In this document: one piece after another, positions 1-9,720 of the stretch
Layout of the letters: each line of letters starts with the position of its first letter
Numbering within the stretch: position 1 is the first letter of the stretch
The notes under the pieces: generated by a model
Told to the model about the DNA's origin: nothing
The model's database searches: none
Seen by the model: only the letters and a program-made list of their open reading frames with translations
Program-made: the position numbers and the translations under genes
NCBI GenBank assembly: GCA_037975125.1
Contig: CM075858.1
Coordinates: forward strand, 63,927,640 to 63,991,639
DNA from: Latrodectus hesperus
Taxonomy: Eukaryota; Arthropoda; Arachnida; Araneae; Theridiidae
Length of the DNA stretch: 64,000 nucleotides
Direction: 5' to 3'

Positions 1-181
1 ATCAATAAAATTAGTAGGCTCACAATTAGGCACAAATCTTTTATCAATCTTCTCAAGAAAATTTTTTTCAAGTTATGTGATATTTATTTATAGGTTTTCC
101 CACTTACATTTGGGCGACCTGATTATAGAAATTAATATATTTTAATGATTAAATCTCAAGTGTGGAACTATTTGGTTATGC

Positions 182-512
182 TGTTGTTGTTACTTATGAC
201 ACTTGGACAAATCAAGATCGCTAGCCGACGGCTATACAAAATTAAGTCAGAAGGGTGGGTCTATGTTCTAAGACTATTCCGATAGATGGCACCACCAGAG
301 GATCCAACTCAATTTTGACTTTGATCTGGAGGGAAAGGAAATTTTCTCCAGGCCATTATACACCCATTGTAACTACTCAACGACCGACCACATGCCTTTC
401 GATTCCAATGATTCAATGAGCGCATATATCGCATGTACTCGGTAAGTCTTTGGCGACAATGGGAATCGAACCCAGCACTTCCGGACAGAAGGCCAAAGAT
501 TCATAACCTTAA
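182..512 (-). mobile_element. SINE group A, near full length
   Basis: This is a tRNA-derived SINE in reverse orientation. On the minus strand the head carries a B-box-like GGGTTCGATTCCC near 460-480. The body runs through a CTGGTGGTGCCATCTATCGG-like segment (about 280-300), and the element ends in a GTT/AAC tail at 182-190. The copies at 39.53-39.87 kb and 53.15-53.39 kb match the same body in the plus orientation, which defines the group. No clear target-site duplication was found. It is non-autonomous and codes for nothing; the ORFs across it are fortuitous. Confidence 0.75.
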
Positions 513-615
513 CTGATTCTAATTTTAAAATGCTTCGAATATTTTCTTTTTTTGTTAGTTCTAAGAAACATTCGAGTTATTCGTTGTCTTAAATCCAAAT
601 TTTAATTAAATATTC

Positions 616-625
616 TATGTGTGTG

Positions 626-692
<67 letters not shown>
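616..692. repeat. (TG)n/(TA)n microsatellite
   Basis: A short TG run is followed by a long uninterrupted TA dinucleotide run from about 629 to 692. The Ile-Tyr-rich ORF across it is purely an effect of the repeat. Confidence 0.95.
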
Positions 693-696
<4 letters not shown>

Positions 697-699
697 GAT

Positions 700-900
700 T
701 CATAGCGAAGTTGGCAAATGAGTAATTACCACATCGAGCGAGGGTGTTTATATTGGTTCGGAATCTATGGTTTGTTTGTCCCTCAATGGTAATTTTTTGC
801 ATACAAAGGTTATATTTAGACAGAAACCTATTGTTAAAGTGAGTGAGATTCGAACCTGAAAACCATGAAACTGAGAACCAGGTCGAAAGCTATTCATACA
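700..900. mobile_element. Two facing fragments of SINE group D
   Basis: At 700-768 a plus-strand D body end is recognisable from GGTTCGGAATC. At 773-900 a second, minus-strand D-like copy follows (TTTTTTGCATACAAAGG, then GAGATTCGAACC). Together they form an imperfect inverted pair next to the TA microsatellite. Both are badly eroded, so the exact ends are uncertain. Confidence 0.45.
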
Positions 901-1724
901 TCGAACTCGAGAAATATAAAAATAGATAATTAAATATGCAAGTATTACTTTAAAAGCTTAATCTATTTGTAATATTTTTCTCAGAGAAAACTGCATAAAA
1001 ATACGCGTAAAATATTTATTAAAATTTAATTTTAGAATACATGTCATTATTACTATCAAGCATAAAAAAAACTAACAATAAAAAAAGCAAAAAATAATGA
1101 AAACAAGCACTCACGAAAAACGCTCAGATAAGCATCACTGTAATTATTATCAAAAAAAGACCCAAATCTTCCTACGTAAAAATTCTCACATCAAAGGATT
1201 CCATTGAGTGATCTCTCATATTTAGAGATTATCTCCAAAGTAAACGTTTTGATTCATTTAATCAGATAATTACGAAGTCCTTCAATCATTTCTGGTAATT
1301 ACATTCTTTCAACAGTTAACTGATAGAGACAGGAAAAAGTAGGAACACTTTTCAAGAAAAAACATGCAGTTAGTTTACTCGTACGTTAAACTCATCAATT
1401 GATAAGACTTCCACTTCATCAGGAATCCAGAATCGGAAGAGCAAAAAAAGTTTTTCTGCGCTAAAAGTTTCTTGAAAATGCGGCACGGGCACAATTTCAT
1501 TCACGCATTTTTATTTTTTACAGTAAAAAAATAAATGATCGTTGCATTAAAAAGCGATTTGTTTAAAATTTTAGCTTTAAAATGGTCCTCTACTACAGTT
1601 ACTCTATAATGAGAATTTACCTCAATATTTCAAGATCACAAAAGAGGAAAAAATCAGATATTTTATTGATATATATTTAATTAAAAATATCACTTTGCTC
1701 AGTAAATCTCAAATAGGGAGGAAT
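901..1724. other. A+T-rich non-coding DNA
   Basis: There is no ORF, RNA gene or repeat I can support. The stretch has many short A and T runs. Confidence 0.6.
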
Positions 1725-1886
1725 TGTTTGACGTGCAACGATCATTTTTTGCACACGGGGCTAATAGGCTGGGACCTATAGTTTAAAATGGATTCCGAAC
1801 CACTACAAATATCCACATCCAAGGCAGGATTCGAACCCACGAACTGTTGAAGACAAGAGCAGTAACCATTCGATTGCCAGCTCAGC
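1725..1886 (-). mobile_element. SINE group D, well preserved
   Basis: This is one of the best copies of the dominant SINE here. Read on the minus strand, it has a tRNA-like head (GGCAATCGAATGG A-box region, GGGTTCGAATCC B box at about 1826-1840). The body reads GGATGTGGATATTTGTAGTG then GGTTCGGAATCC, and ends near TGTGCAAAAAAT. It serves as the reference copy for recognising the eroded ones elsewhere in the window. Confidence 0.75.
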
Positions 1887-3332
1887 TTTAATAAGGAGAG
1901 AAACATTAATTTTTGCCCTATATTTATTATTACTTTCAATCCATTCGTCAAATAAATTTATATTAAAAGCCCTTGGATCAAAACAAGAAACAAGAAATTC
2001 CAAACTTTAAAAAATTATAATAAAGTTAGACTGTTTATTGGAATATTCTTAATCATATCTAGATTATTTAATGAATAACATTTAGAGCATTCAGAATAAA
2101 AAATAAATAAATAGAAACCTTTTAGTAATTTATTTTGATCTTAAAATATATTAAATTCTGAAAATTCAAAAATATACATTACATTTTTCGAAATTTTCTA
2201 TAATTTTCTTTTTTTTAAAAAAATATATCTCAATTTAAACTAAGTTCACATGTCAATAAAATTTAAAAATGAGAGAATTTTCATTAAAAATACAGCATTT
2301 TTAAAAAATTACTCATCTATAAACTCATACAAACCTTTTAATTCCAACATGAAAAATTATCCAAAAACAAAACACCTAATTTAAAAAAGAAATCAACAGA
2401 AAACATTGTTTAATAATGTGAAAGTTTTCCATTACAACAAAAATAGTAAAACTGTTAAAAAAATAAAAAAAAGATCATTGATCTTTTCCTAACCAATTTT
2501 TTAAAAAAAGAAACAAGTATTTGTCTTGTTATCTGTCGCAACAAAAAAAAATTATATATTCGTTAAGAGATTTACATATGAATAAATAAAACTCCGATTT
2601 TTCGATCAAAAATTAAACGTCCAAAACACTACGAGACTTTATTTTCCACCAGATTAACTCATTGCGCAATTAACTTAATTAAGCGTAGTCTTTTGTTAGA
2701 AAACTACAGGCAATACAAACCGCTCTCTGCTTTCAAAGGGTTAAAAGTCTTCACACTTAGCGCTCGATGATAGGCGCAAAAAGAAAAGATAAATTCGGAA
2801 ACGATTTATTTAAGCGCTACCACACTAAGTGCCTTTTTTAATTTCTGGTTAAGGAAATTTTTTATATATATTTGTTTTTCTCTTTTTAACAACTTTCTCT
2901 TTTGTATTAGGAAGCCCTTTTATTTCTTTGCTTTCGCTTTGTTTAACCGGTTCTTTTATGTTAACACGGTGATTGGTTGGAAAAAGCATTTTACGAAAGA
3001 CAGGGAAGACAGTTGTCCTTTTTTTTAAGGAAAGAACTAATTTGTAATGCTTCCTGAGCAGCGGTAGCTGAAGCCACTAAATTAAGCGTTATTTGCTAGA
3101 AACGTAATAAAAATATTATTACTTATATATATATAAAAATAAGCATTTAAATATTTGATATTTACCTTTGCCACATAATTTCCTAAAAATACATAATGAC
3201 AAAACTTAAAAAAAAATAATAAATTTCAATTTTATTAAATATTTTCTAAAAATAAAAATGCTCAGTTGAAAATTATTAAAATTAATTATGAATAATTTAT
3301 CAAAAACAATTTATTAATTAACATTTTTTTCC
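1887..3332. other. A+T-rich non-coding DNA
   Basis: This is mostly very A+T-rich DNA with no supportable gene. About 2640-2850 is less biased (TTGCGCAATTAACTTAATTAAG, TTTAAGCGCTACC) and could hold a small regulatory element, but nothing specific is recognisable. Confidence 0.55.
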
Positions 3333-3625
3333 AACGGCGGACATTTGGGTGACGAACCCTATGCCACAACAAGGCCAGAAACTGCTGCTCATTTGTCGTT
3401 ACCCAGCGGGCACCTGTGAACCAATTCACGGAGGCGATTAGCATTGCCCGCGCCATACCATCACAAACCCGTTTATAGGGTGGGCCACATTCATACATCT
3501 CACAGAAGAAAGGACAGACAAACACAGAGAGAATAGAGAAAGAAAGTAACATCCATGCCTGAACCAGGATTCGAGCCCGGGACCCACAGCTCAGGAACGC
3601 TAATCACTCAGCCATCGTTCAGCAT
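3333..3625 (-). mobile_element. SINE group C, copy 1
   Basis: In the minus orientation the tRNA-like head carries GGCTGAGTGATTAGCG and a B box GGGCTCGAATCC. The body has a CTTTCTTCTGTGAGATG segment, TATAAACGGGTTTGTGATGG, and an end near TTGTTGTGGCATAGGGTTCG. It lies in direct orientation with copy 2, about 375 bp away, so the pair could have come from separate insertions or a segmental duplication. Confidence 0.8.
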
Positions 3626-3707
3626 CTAATGGGTTTTTCATCACTACCTTTGTTGTTTAAAAGCTTACACCAGGTCCAAAAGGCCCCGTTGCGTCAGATT
3701 TTCTTTT

Positions 3708-3985
3708 AATGAGGGGAGACACTGGGGGACTAACCTTCGCCACAACAAGACCGGAAACTACTACTCATTTATCGTTACCTAGTGGGCACCTGCAAACCAG
3801 GTCACGGAGGCAATTAGCGTTGCCTGCGCCATACCACCACAAACCCGTTTATTGGGTGGACCACATGCATACATCATCACAGAAGAAAGGACAACGAAGC
3901 ACAGAGAAAGAAAGTAACATCCATACCTGAACCGGGACCCATGGCTCAGAAGTTAGGAGCGCTAACCACTCAGCCATTGGTCGGT
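3708..3985 (-). mobile_element. SINE group C, copy 2
   Basis: The body is the same as in the neighbouring copy (CACAACAAGACCGGAAACTA, CACGGAGGCAATTAGCG, ACCACAAACCCGTTTATTGG). The B-box segment is shortened: the GATTCGAACC motif present in copies 1 and 3 is deleted. Internal Pol III transcription from this copy is therefore unlikely. Confidence 0.8.
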
Positions 3986-4024
3986 TTAATAAAGTAACAT
4001 AGTAGGCATTATTTGATTTGGTTA

Positions 4025-4208
4025 TCGATCTGCAGTCGTTTTTAGTATGAGAGATAATTTGACAGATTTATGGTTTAAAACGCTAAAGATGCTTAAAATG
4101 AATGGTTTCAGTTTTAAATGCCTATGGTTTTTAAACATCTAGCGAAAATCGAACCCACATTATCCTGAATGAAAAGCAAGGGCGCTAACTATTCAACAGC
4201 CAGGTTGG
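4025..4208 (-). mobile_element. SINE group D, eroded
   Basis: The head is visible as AAAATCGAACCCAC followed by GGGCGCTAACTATTCAACAG. The body is degraded, with CTATGGTTTTTAAA in place of the usual GTTTAAAATGGATTCCGAA. Confidence 0.5.
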
Positions 4209-4861
4209 AAAGGACATCAAATACTATAAAAACAAAGAAATGTGTTATCTACAAGTCCTTAAAACAATTGGAAAGTCAATATCCTTTTTTGTGGTACGAG
4301 CTGCTCCTTCCAGAAAATAGGATTTCTAAATTCTAATGTTCTCATTGCAGAATTAACAGTTAGTAATAATTAAGATATTTATATTTTAAGAAAATTCTAA
4401 TGAAAATAGCTTTCGAAATACAATTATCTTCAAACTTGACTATTTAATTTTGTTAAGTACCTTAATTTCATTTTATTTTTATATATTTTTTACCTCAGTC
4501 ATATGCGTTAATAAGCTTACTGATTGTTAACTACTCATTCGCTTGATGAACTCACTAATAACATATTTATTTCGATTCAAATATAATTAGCTTAGTGAGT
4601 AGATTAGTCAATCGATAATCACTTTTTATAAGCGATGTGGATTAAGTAGAAAAACGAGAATTCAAAAATTTAACATTTACGATGTGGATGAAAATGGGCT
4701 TCACACTTTCTGAACTGAAAGGCCTTAACCTACAAATAATTGTAAGGTTACGGTTTCAATTCTGCCTTCTCATACAACAGAAAATTACATATTCTTCATT
4801 TCTGCAGAACAGACTAAAGATTTAGGAACAGTTTTTAACCATGGTTCGTTCTGTTTGAGTC

Positions 4862-4985
4862 TACAGTAGTTTTTGGTCACACAAAGGACTTAATTGACTA
4901 GATTCTACAGTTCAAAATAGATTCGGAAGCACAAAAAAATATCTACGCTAAGAGGGAGTTTAATTTCTAATTGAGAACATTAGAA
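4862..4985 (-). mobile_element. SINE group D, head missing
   Basis: The body is clear (TCACACAAAGGACTTAATTG, TACAGTTCAAAATAGATTCG, AAATATCTACGCTAAGAGGG), but the B-box end is lost. Confidence 0.55.
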
Positions 4986-5933
4986 CAACTTAAACTCTGG
5001 CTTCATAATACATTTCACTGTGCGTACAAGCAGTGATACATAGCCAATAAATTGCAAGAAGAATTTACTTTACTTAATGAACAGTAGTTAATGCATGAAT
5101 TTTGACTAAGCAAACCATATTGTTTAAGTTTTTATTCCTATGCTACTAACATCTCATCAATATAAAGCCATATCTGGGTAAAGAATAATGCAAACAATAA
5201 AATCAATAACAAAAAGCTGAAAAATGGTAAACAAACTTTTTTGTTTAGTTGCGTGTGTGATAGAACATTTATGGTAAAATCACAACTCCCTTCACGAAAG
5301 AGACTACAAAAAAATCTTTTTTTTTCGACTGGAATATTTACCTGTTCAGCATTAAATGATTAGTGACGTGAAAAAAAACGCACACGGAAACCAAATATGT
5401 GTTTATTTGAAATGGAAATAAATATCACGATATTCAACTATTAACCAAAGGAAGCAATTTTTGGAATAATGCACAAATAAAAAGCAGAGTGAATGAAAAG
5501 CACTTGTAAATGATGCATAAGCGTGATGTTTGCTTATTAATAAAAATCAATAGCTACTTCATTTTCGAGAAGGAAGAAAACATGTTCAAACACGCTGTAA
5601 TTGAAAAAGCTTGGTGTATAAAATTTTCAACGCCACACAAATGAAAAATTATAATATGTAACAAAAGGGAATGAATAGAGAATGAAACTTTTGGATTTTT
5701 TTTTTTTGTAACATAAAATTCATGGTCATAATATTGATTATAATCTTTCCATAGAGCCTGATAAAGACTGCAAGTGAAAAATTATGTCAAAATGTTAATA
5801 ACCATAAATAAAGGACACAGTGCATAAAGTGAAGGCAGATTATGGACTATTATGGTTCAGTGTTGGACTTAGGTAATAGAAGCATAAGATCTTATTTCGA
5901 TCCTAGATATTTTTGAACAGAATTTCGATTTAG
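4986..5933. other. A+T-rich non-coding DNA
   Basis: There is no supported gene. About 5840-5925 contains a faint plus-strand tRNA-like head (AGCATAAGATCTTATTTCGATCC is reminiscent of A and B boxes), too eroded to classify. Confidence 0.5.
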
Positions 5934-6077
5934 CTCTTTAGTCACTTTTGATTAAGATGGCTATTCCGATCAGAACCTAGATTTTAAAGTCGATTTCGAA
6001 CTACAACAGATAGTCCAACATAGGAATCGAACCACTAAACTGTCGAACGGCAGAGTGCTAATCACTCCGCTAGGAAT
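5934..6077 (-). mobile_element. SINE group D
   Basis: The order is typical: CAGAACCTAGATTTTAAAG, then GATTTCGAACTACAACAGAT, then TAGGAATCGAACCACTAAAC, then GCAGAGTGCTAATCACTCCG. It abuts a second tRNA-like remnant on its left. Confidence 0.65.
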
Positions 6078-6535
6078 TCGATACATCGTAATATTTTTTT
6101 TAAATTAAGGCTAATATATGCATTTAAAAAGCATAAACAGAAGAGCGTTTCTACTAAAATCTGCCTCATGAGATTTCATAAAGTAATTCTTTAAGGAGTT
6201 TTCATTAAAATAAATCATTTGTCTCTTAAAGGAAAATTTCCCTTAATCCCTAAATACAAAAGGATCAGAACTGCTTATCGTCTAGTAATAAAACAAGAAC
6301 ATTTTTTTAATATAAACATTTTAAACCTTTAATCCATAAAAGATTAATGTAATACATATTCCACCAGAAAGTACATAAGAAAATTTGTTTACACATTAAA
6401 AACTGCATTTTTTACTATTTTTCACTTTAATGTATACTTTTAATATGAAAATAGCAAGTAATTTTTGAAATACCGGTGACTTAGTCACAAGTATTTTATT
6501 ATGGTACTATCAAATCACAGATACTACAGCGCAAC
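6078..6535. other. A+T-rich non-coding DNA
   Basis: Nothing recognisable was found on either strand. Confidence 0.5.
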
Positions 6536-6985
6536 AGCTTGGTTACGGCAGGTAATCTATAGATGGCACTTGTGACGTGTAATCGTTACCCAAGTGGTAG
6601 TCGATAACGTCCTTCCAAAAAGGGTCGCTGCAGCGTGTGACGCCCACGATCAATGGTGTTGGCTGCTTGGCGGACCGAGACCGACAAACCGAGTCGTAAA
6701 ACGAGGGTCAAATGCGCCGTGTCAAACAGGAGGTCTCCTTGTGATTTCACGGAGACGCGACTTGTCGCGCTTCACGCTTCTCCCCGTCTCTGCCTGGCTG
6801 AGCCCGTCAGGCAAGGGAAGCGTGACGCCCGTCTCATTCCATATGCTGAGCCATCCACCGGGAATCCTCTCAAAAAATGGCTTAATCAAGGCCGGGAAAA
6901 ATAGAATGTGGGAAATAAATTTTCTTTCAAGTCGCGCTGACGCTTGGCCATGTAGAAGTGGAAGCGCCTCGCATAATAATAAAAA
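6536..6985. promoter_or_regulatory. G+C-rich island, candidate regulatory element
   Basis: Base composition changes abruptly from A+T rich to near-balanced. The stretch contains several CpG-containing words (GTGACGTGTAATCG, GACGCGACTTGTCGCGC, AAGCGTGACGCC). It carries one 148-codon ORF (6594-7040), but the overlapping frame is also open for 83 codons and neither product shows a recognisable domain. The ORFs are probably by-products of composition. A non-coding regulatory role is inferred only from composition and CRE-like TGACGTG. Confidence 0.35.
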
Positions 6986-7239
6986 AAATTTTCAGCATAT
7001 TTTTGCACTGGTAATTTTTCTGAAATTAATTATGACATGACAGACAGCACAGAATTCTTAAAATAAATAATGAGTATTAAAAACGTCAGATATAATGCGT
7101 GCTTGTTATAGCAAGATTACTTTAAATATTGAATATGTTTATTTTCATTTTTTTGTGTATTTTAACGTCACGTGGCGGGTAGTTTAACGACCTAAGTTGC
7201 ATAAATCCAGCGCGTGAATAGGAATATTTTCCAGAAGGA

Positions 7240-7385
7240 CTTTTCATAGTGAACCGTATTCATGTATCGCAAAGGAGGAAACCTGGAAAACTTCCCAACC
7301 ACCCACCCTGATAGAAGAGTATGCTGAAGGCAAAAACGGAACATCCATCAGTTGTTGTTCAACAGTAATTGGTATTGAACCCAGG
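7240..7385 (-). mobile_element. SINE group F fragment
   Basis: The body shows the group's AAGGAGGAAACCTGGAAAAC then TTGTTGTTCAACAGTAATTG and GGTATTGAACCC. Its tRNA-like head is cut off where a plus-strand group C relative begins at about 7386, which suggests that element inserted into it. Confidence 0.55.
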
Positions 7386-7660
7386 AGCAGCCCAACTTGT
7401 CTAGTGGTCAGTGTGCCTGACTGCGGATAGGGAGGTCCTGGGTTCGAATCCCGGTTCGGGTATGGATGTACTTTATCTATCTATCCTGTCTTTGTCCTTT
7501 TCTTGTATGAATGAGTTGTGAATGGTTGCCTACCCTATAAACGGGTACCTATGGCATGTGTGTACTGAGGACGTCGGACTCCACGCCAAAATATGGTTCA
7601 GTTGGAAAAATAGAGCAGCGCACCTTATAATGCCAACCTGGCTGGCACACGACAACAACA
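7386..7660 (+). mobile_element. Group C-related SINE with intact tRNA-like head
   Basis: The head is unusually well preserved: TAGTGGTCAGTGTGCC resembles an A box. The T-arm CTGGG-TTCGAAT-CCCGG can still pair (B box GGTTCGAATCC, about 7441-7451). The body matches group C through TATGGATGT, TTGTCCTTTTCTTGTATGAATG and CTATAAACGGG. It then diverges into its own 3' part, ending in an ACAACAACAAC-type tail near 7650. It is not a working tRNA gene, because the acceptor stem pairs poorly and the element continues for 200 bp. Confidence 0.7.
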
Positions 7661-7839
7661 ACATAACCAGAAACCGTAAAACACCTCAAAACGCTGTCTT
7701 TTGCAATTAGGTCAGTGGACACCAATTACATATGTACTGCTTTTTTGGGAACTGGAAATTTTTGGCACCAGGTAGTGGCAACTTAATAAAAGAAGATTTC
7801 TCTTAATCACGCACTACGTATCACTTTTAATAGTGAGTA

Positions 7840-8005
7840 CCATACTTTTTACAGTGTCATATTTGCATGTTGCGAGAGAGGAAACTAAGAAAATGCTAAA
7901 GCAGACTCCTGTCTCTATTTTTGCTCAACAGTGAGCAGAATCGGACCCGGTACTTCCCACTCCAAAGTGCGGAAATGTACCACTTGGCTATAATAGGATC
8001 AGCTT
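7840..8005 (-). mobile_element. SINE group F
   Basis: The group's body is present (CGAGAGAGGAAACTAAGAAAA), followed by TTTTTGCTCAACAGTGAGCAG, a B-box region AATCGGACCCGG, and the reversed A-box side ACCACTTGGCTATAATAGG. Confidence 0.55.
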
Positions 8006-8294
8006 CATACGTTTAAAGAAATTAACAGAAAGGTATTTTATCTTAATAATACTAAGCACAGGCAGACTTATGCCTATTTGATAATCTATAATTTATTATA
8101 TTTTTTTGGCTATTCGTAAAGGTTTGAATTACAAACCATCTTGCTATTCGAACTCAACCGATTTACTTGGTTGCTCTACAGTGCGCACGAGGATTAATTC
8201 AAAATCGTCGGTTTACAGCAGATACAAAAATCAACAAAAGGTGTCCATTAGCTTATTGCTTTAATGTCAGAATTTGTGAAAGAATTTACTGGAC

Positions 8295-8373
8295 CAAGAC
8301 TTACAGTGGTTGGTTGGTTAAGTTTTCTGGCGCAATGGTCTAAAAAGGACAAACTGCGCCAAGACTTACAGTG
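8295..8373. repeat. 14-bp target-site duplication pair
   Basis: CAAGACTTACAGTG occurs at 8295-8308 and again at 8360-8373, flanking the short LINE tail exactly. Confidence 0.85.
8309..8359 (-). mobile_element. Extremely 5'-truncated LINE tail (~51 bp) with target-site duplication
   Basis: This insertion consists of little more than the 3' end of a non-LTR retrotransposon. Read on the minus strand it is a TTGGCGCA...TGCGCCA hairpin, then AAAACTTAACCAACCAACC. It is bounded by perfect 14-bp direct repeats CAAGACTTACAGTG at 8295-8308 and 8360-8373. The same hairpin and AACC tail end the 467-bp LINE copy at 48.77-49.24 kb, so the two derive from one family. The perfect duplication argues for a relatively recent insertion. 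A base or two at the 5' junction is ambiguous because the hairpin end overlaps the duplication. Confidence 0.85.
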
Positions 8374-8742
8374 AAAACTAAATACAGAAAGCCAATAAAT
8401 TTACCAATCTTAAGTGACAGTCATGCCCGCGTGATGTTAAACTGAAGGCCAGAGATGGGATGTTAAACACACTACGAGGACACTACCAACTAGTTCTCAA
8501 ACTAGATTTGTAAATCAAATATTAATTTACTTTTCAGTCTATTGATTTACTAATGTGCCTAGTTTGTCAAGATAAAGCTTAGTTTGATACTTTTCTATTT
8601 TGTGGTCCAAAAATAACAAATGTTCAATTCCTGATGTGGAAACAGAATCCACAAACCACAAAATTGATGACCAGAATAACCTGTCTGAAAAGAGAGGTAT
8701 TAAGATTAAAAATAAAATCATTATTAAAATTTGGTTAGATTT

Positions 8743-8897
8743 CTTTGTCGTTTAACGGCTATTTTTTACACGTGGAAGTTAATTACACCAGAACCTAGTT
8801 TTAAGTGAACTCTAAAACACGACTAACATCCCAGTCTAATGTGGGAATCGAACCAAATGTCAAAGTTCTAATCATTAGGAAGATAAATCAGCCGGCT
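8743..8897 (-). mobile_element. SINE group D
   Basis: The copy starts in TTTGTCGTTTAACGGC, continues through TACACCAGAACCTAGTTTTA and AATGTGGGAATCGAACC, and ends in TCAGCCGGCTG at the tRNA head. The segment encoding the anticodon arm has a short deletion. Confidence 0.7.
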
Positions 8898-9094
8898 GTA
8901 CAGAGATATCAAAAATTTTTTTTTTCAATATTAGAGAAATTTGCACATGACTAAGCTCAGAAAAATCTAATGCCAACAATTGCACTTTGTCCACAAGACC
9001 GCAATTATTTTGATAATATTTATCAATTATCCTCTTTGGATTTTGAATATGTTTAGGACATGAAACCTTTACAAAAGAATCTTCTCAACATGTA

Positions 9095-9720
9095 GAGCAC
9101 GCAGCGCACATAAAAATAAGCATTCTTCTCACAGCCTGCGATCGCAGATTAGAATCGAGAACAAAACCGCAACAAGCCACCCCCCATGCATACTAATAGC
9201 TGAGGGAAGCGGGATGTCGCCGCAAGTTCCTCCTGAGGAGCATGGGACAAGGCACACAAATCGCGCGACGGTCACATGGCCTCTCAGTGCTGGACTTGTC
9301 AAAAGTGAAGGCGGAACCAGAAATCTCTTCACTTCCGCTTACTTCACCCACTCATCAAGAAAACGACTTGTGTAAAAGAAGCGCAATTTGAGATAGGGGT
9401 CGGGTCAGAAACGTGATTCCCTCCCCCCTCACCACTGGCAGGGAGGGCGGAAGGACATTAAACCCACAACAATGCACATTATCAAAATCATTCCTCACAT
9501 CTCGACTCCACCCCCAACACTTGGGGGGAGAGGGAAAAGAGGGGTGGTTTTATCGGAACGAGGATGTGATCCCCATTGTTCTGAAACTAGTATGGCTGAA
9601 TCAAAACATCAGATTGCATTTTGCGATGGAGAACATTAAAATACTTTTTGGGAAACTTACAATTCGAAGCGACACTGTACTGTTTGATCAGCATCAGTTT
9701 TTCCCTTTAAGGATTTTTTA
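9095..9720. promoter_or_regulatory. G+C-rich island, candidate regulatory element
   Basis: This is a compositional island with CCTGCGATCGCAGATTAG (a small palindrome), ETS-like GGCGGAACCAGAAA and CTTCACTTCCGCTTAC, and a pyrimidine/purine-rich stretch around 9415-9550. The ORFs of 102 and 67 codons have no recognisable domain. Promoter or enhancer function is inferred only. Confidence 0.3.

Noticed and set aside
6594..7040. 148-codon plus-strand ORF as a gene
   Set aside because: A second frame is open over the same bases and the product has no recognisable features.
7386..7460. Functional tRNA gene
   Set aside because: The T-arm is good, but the acceptor stem pairs poorly and the sequence continues into a SINE body with a tail.
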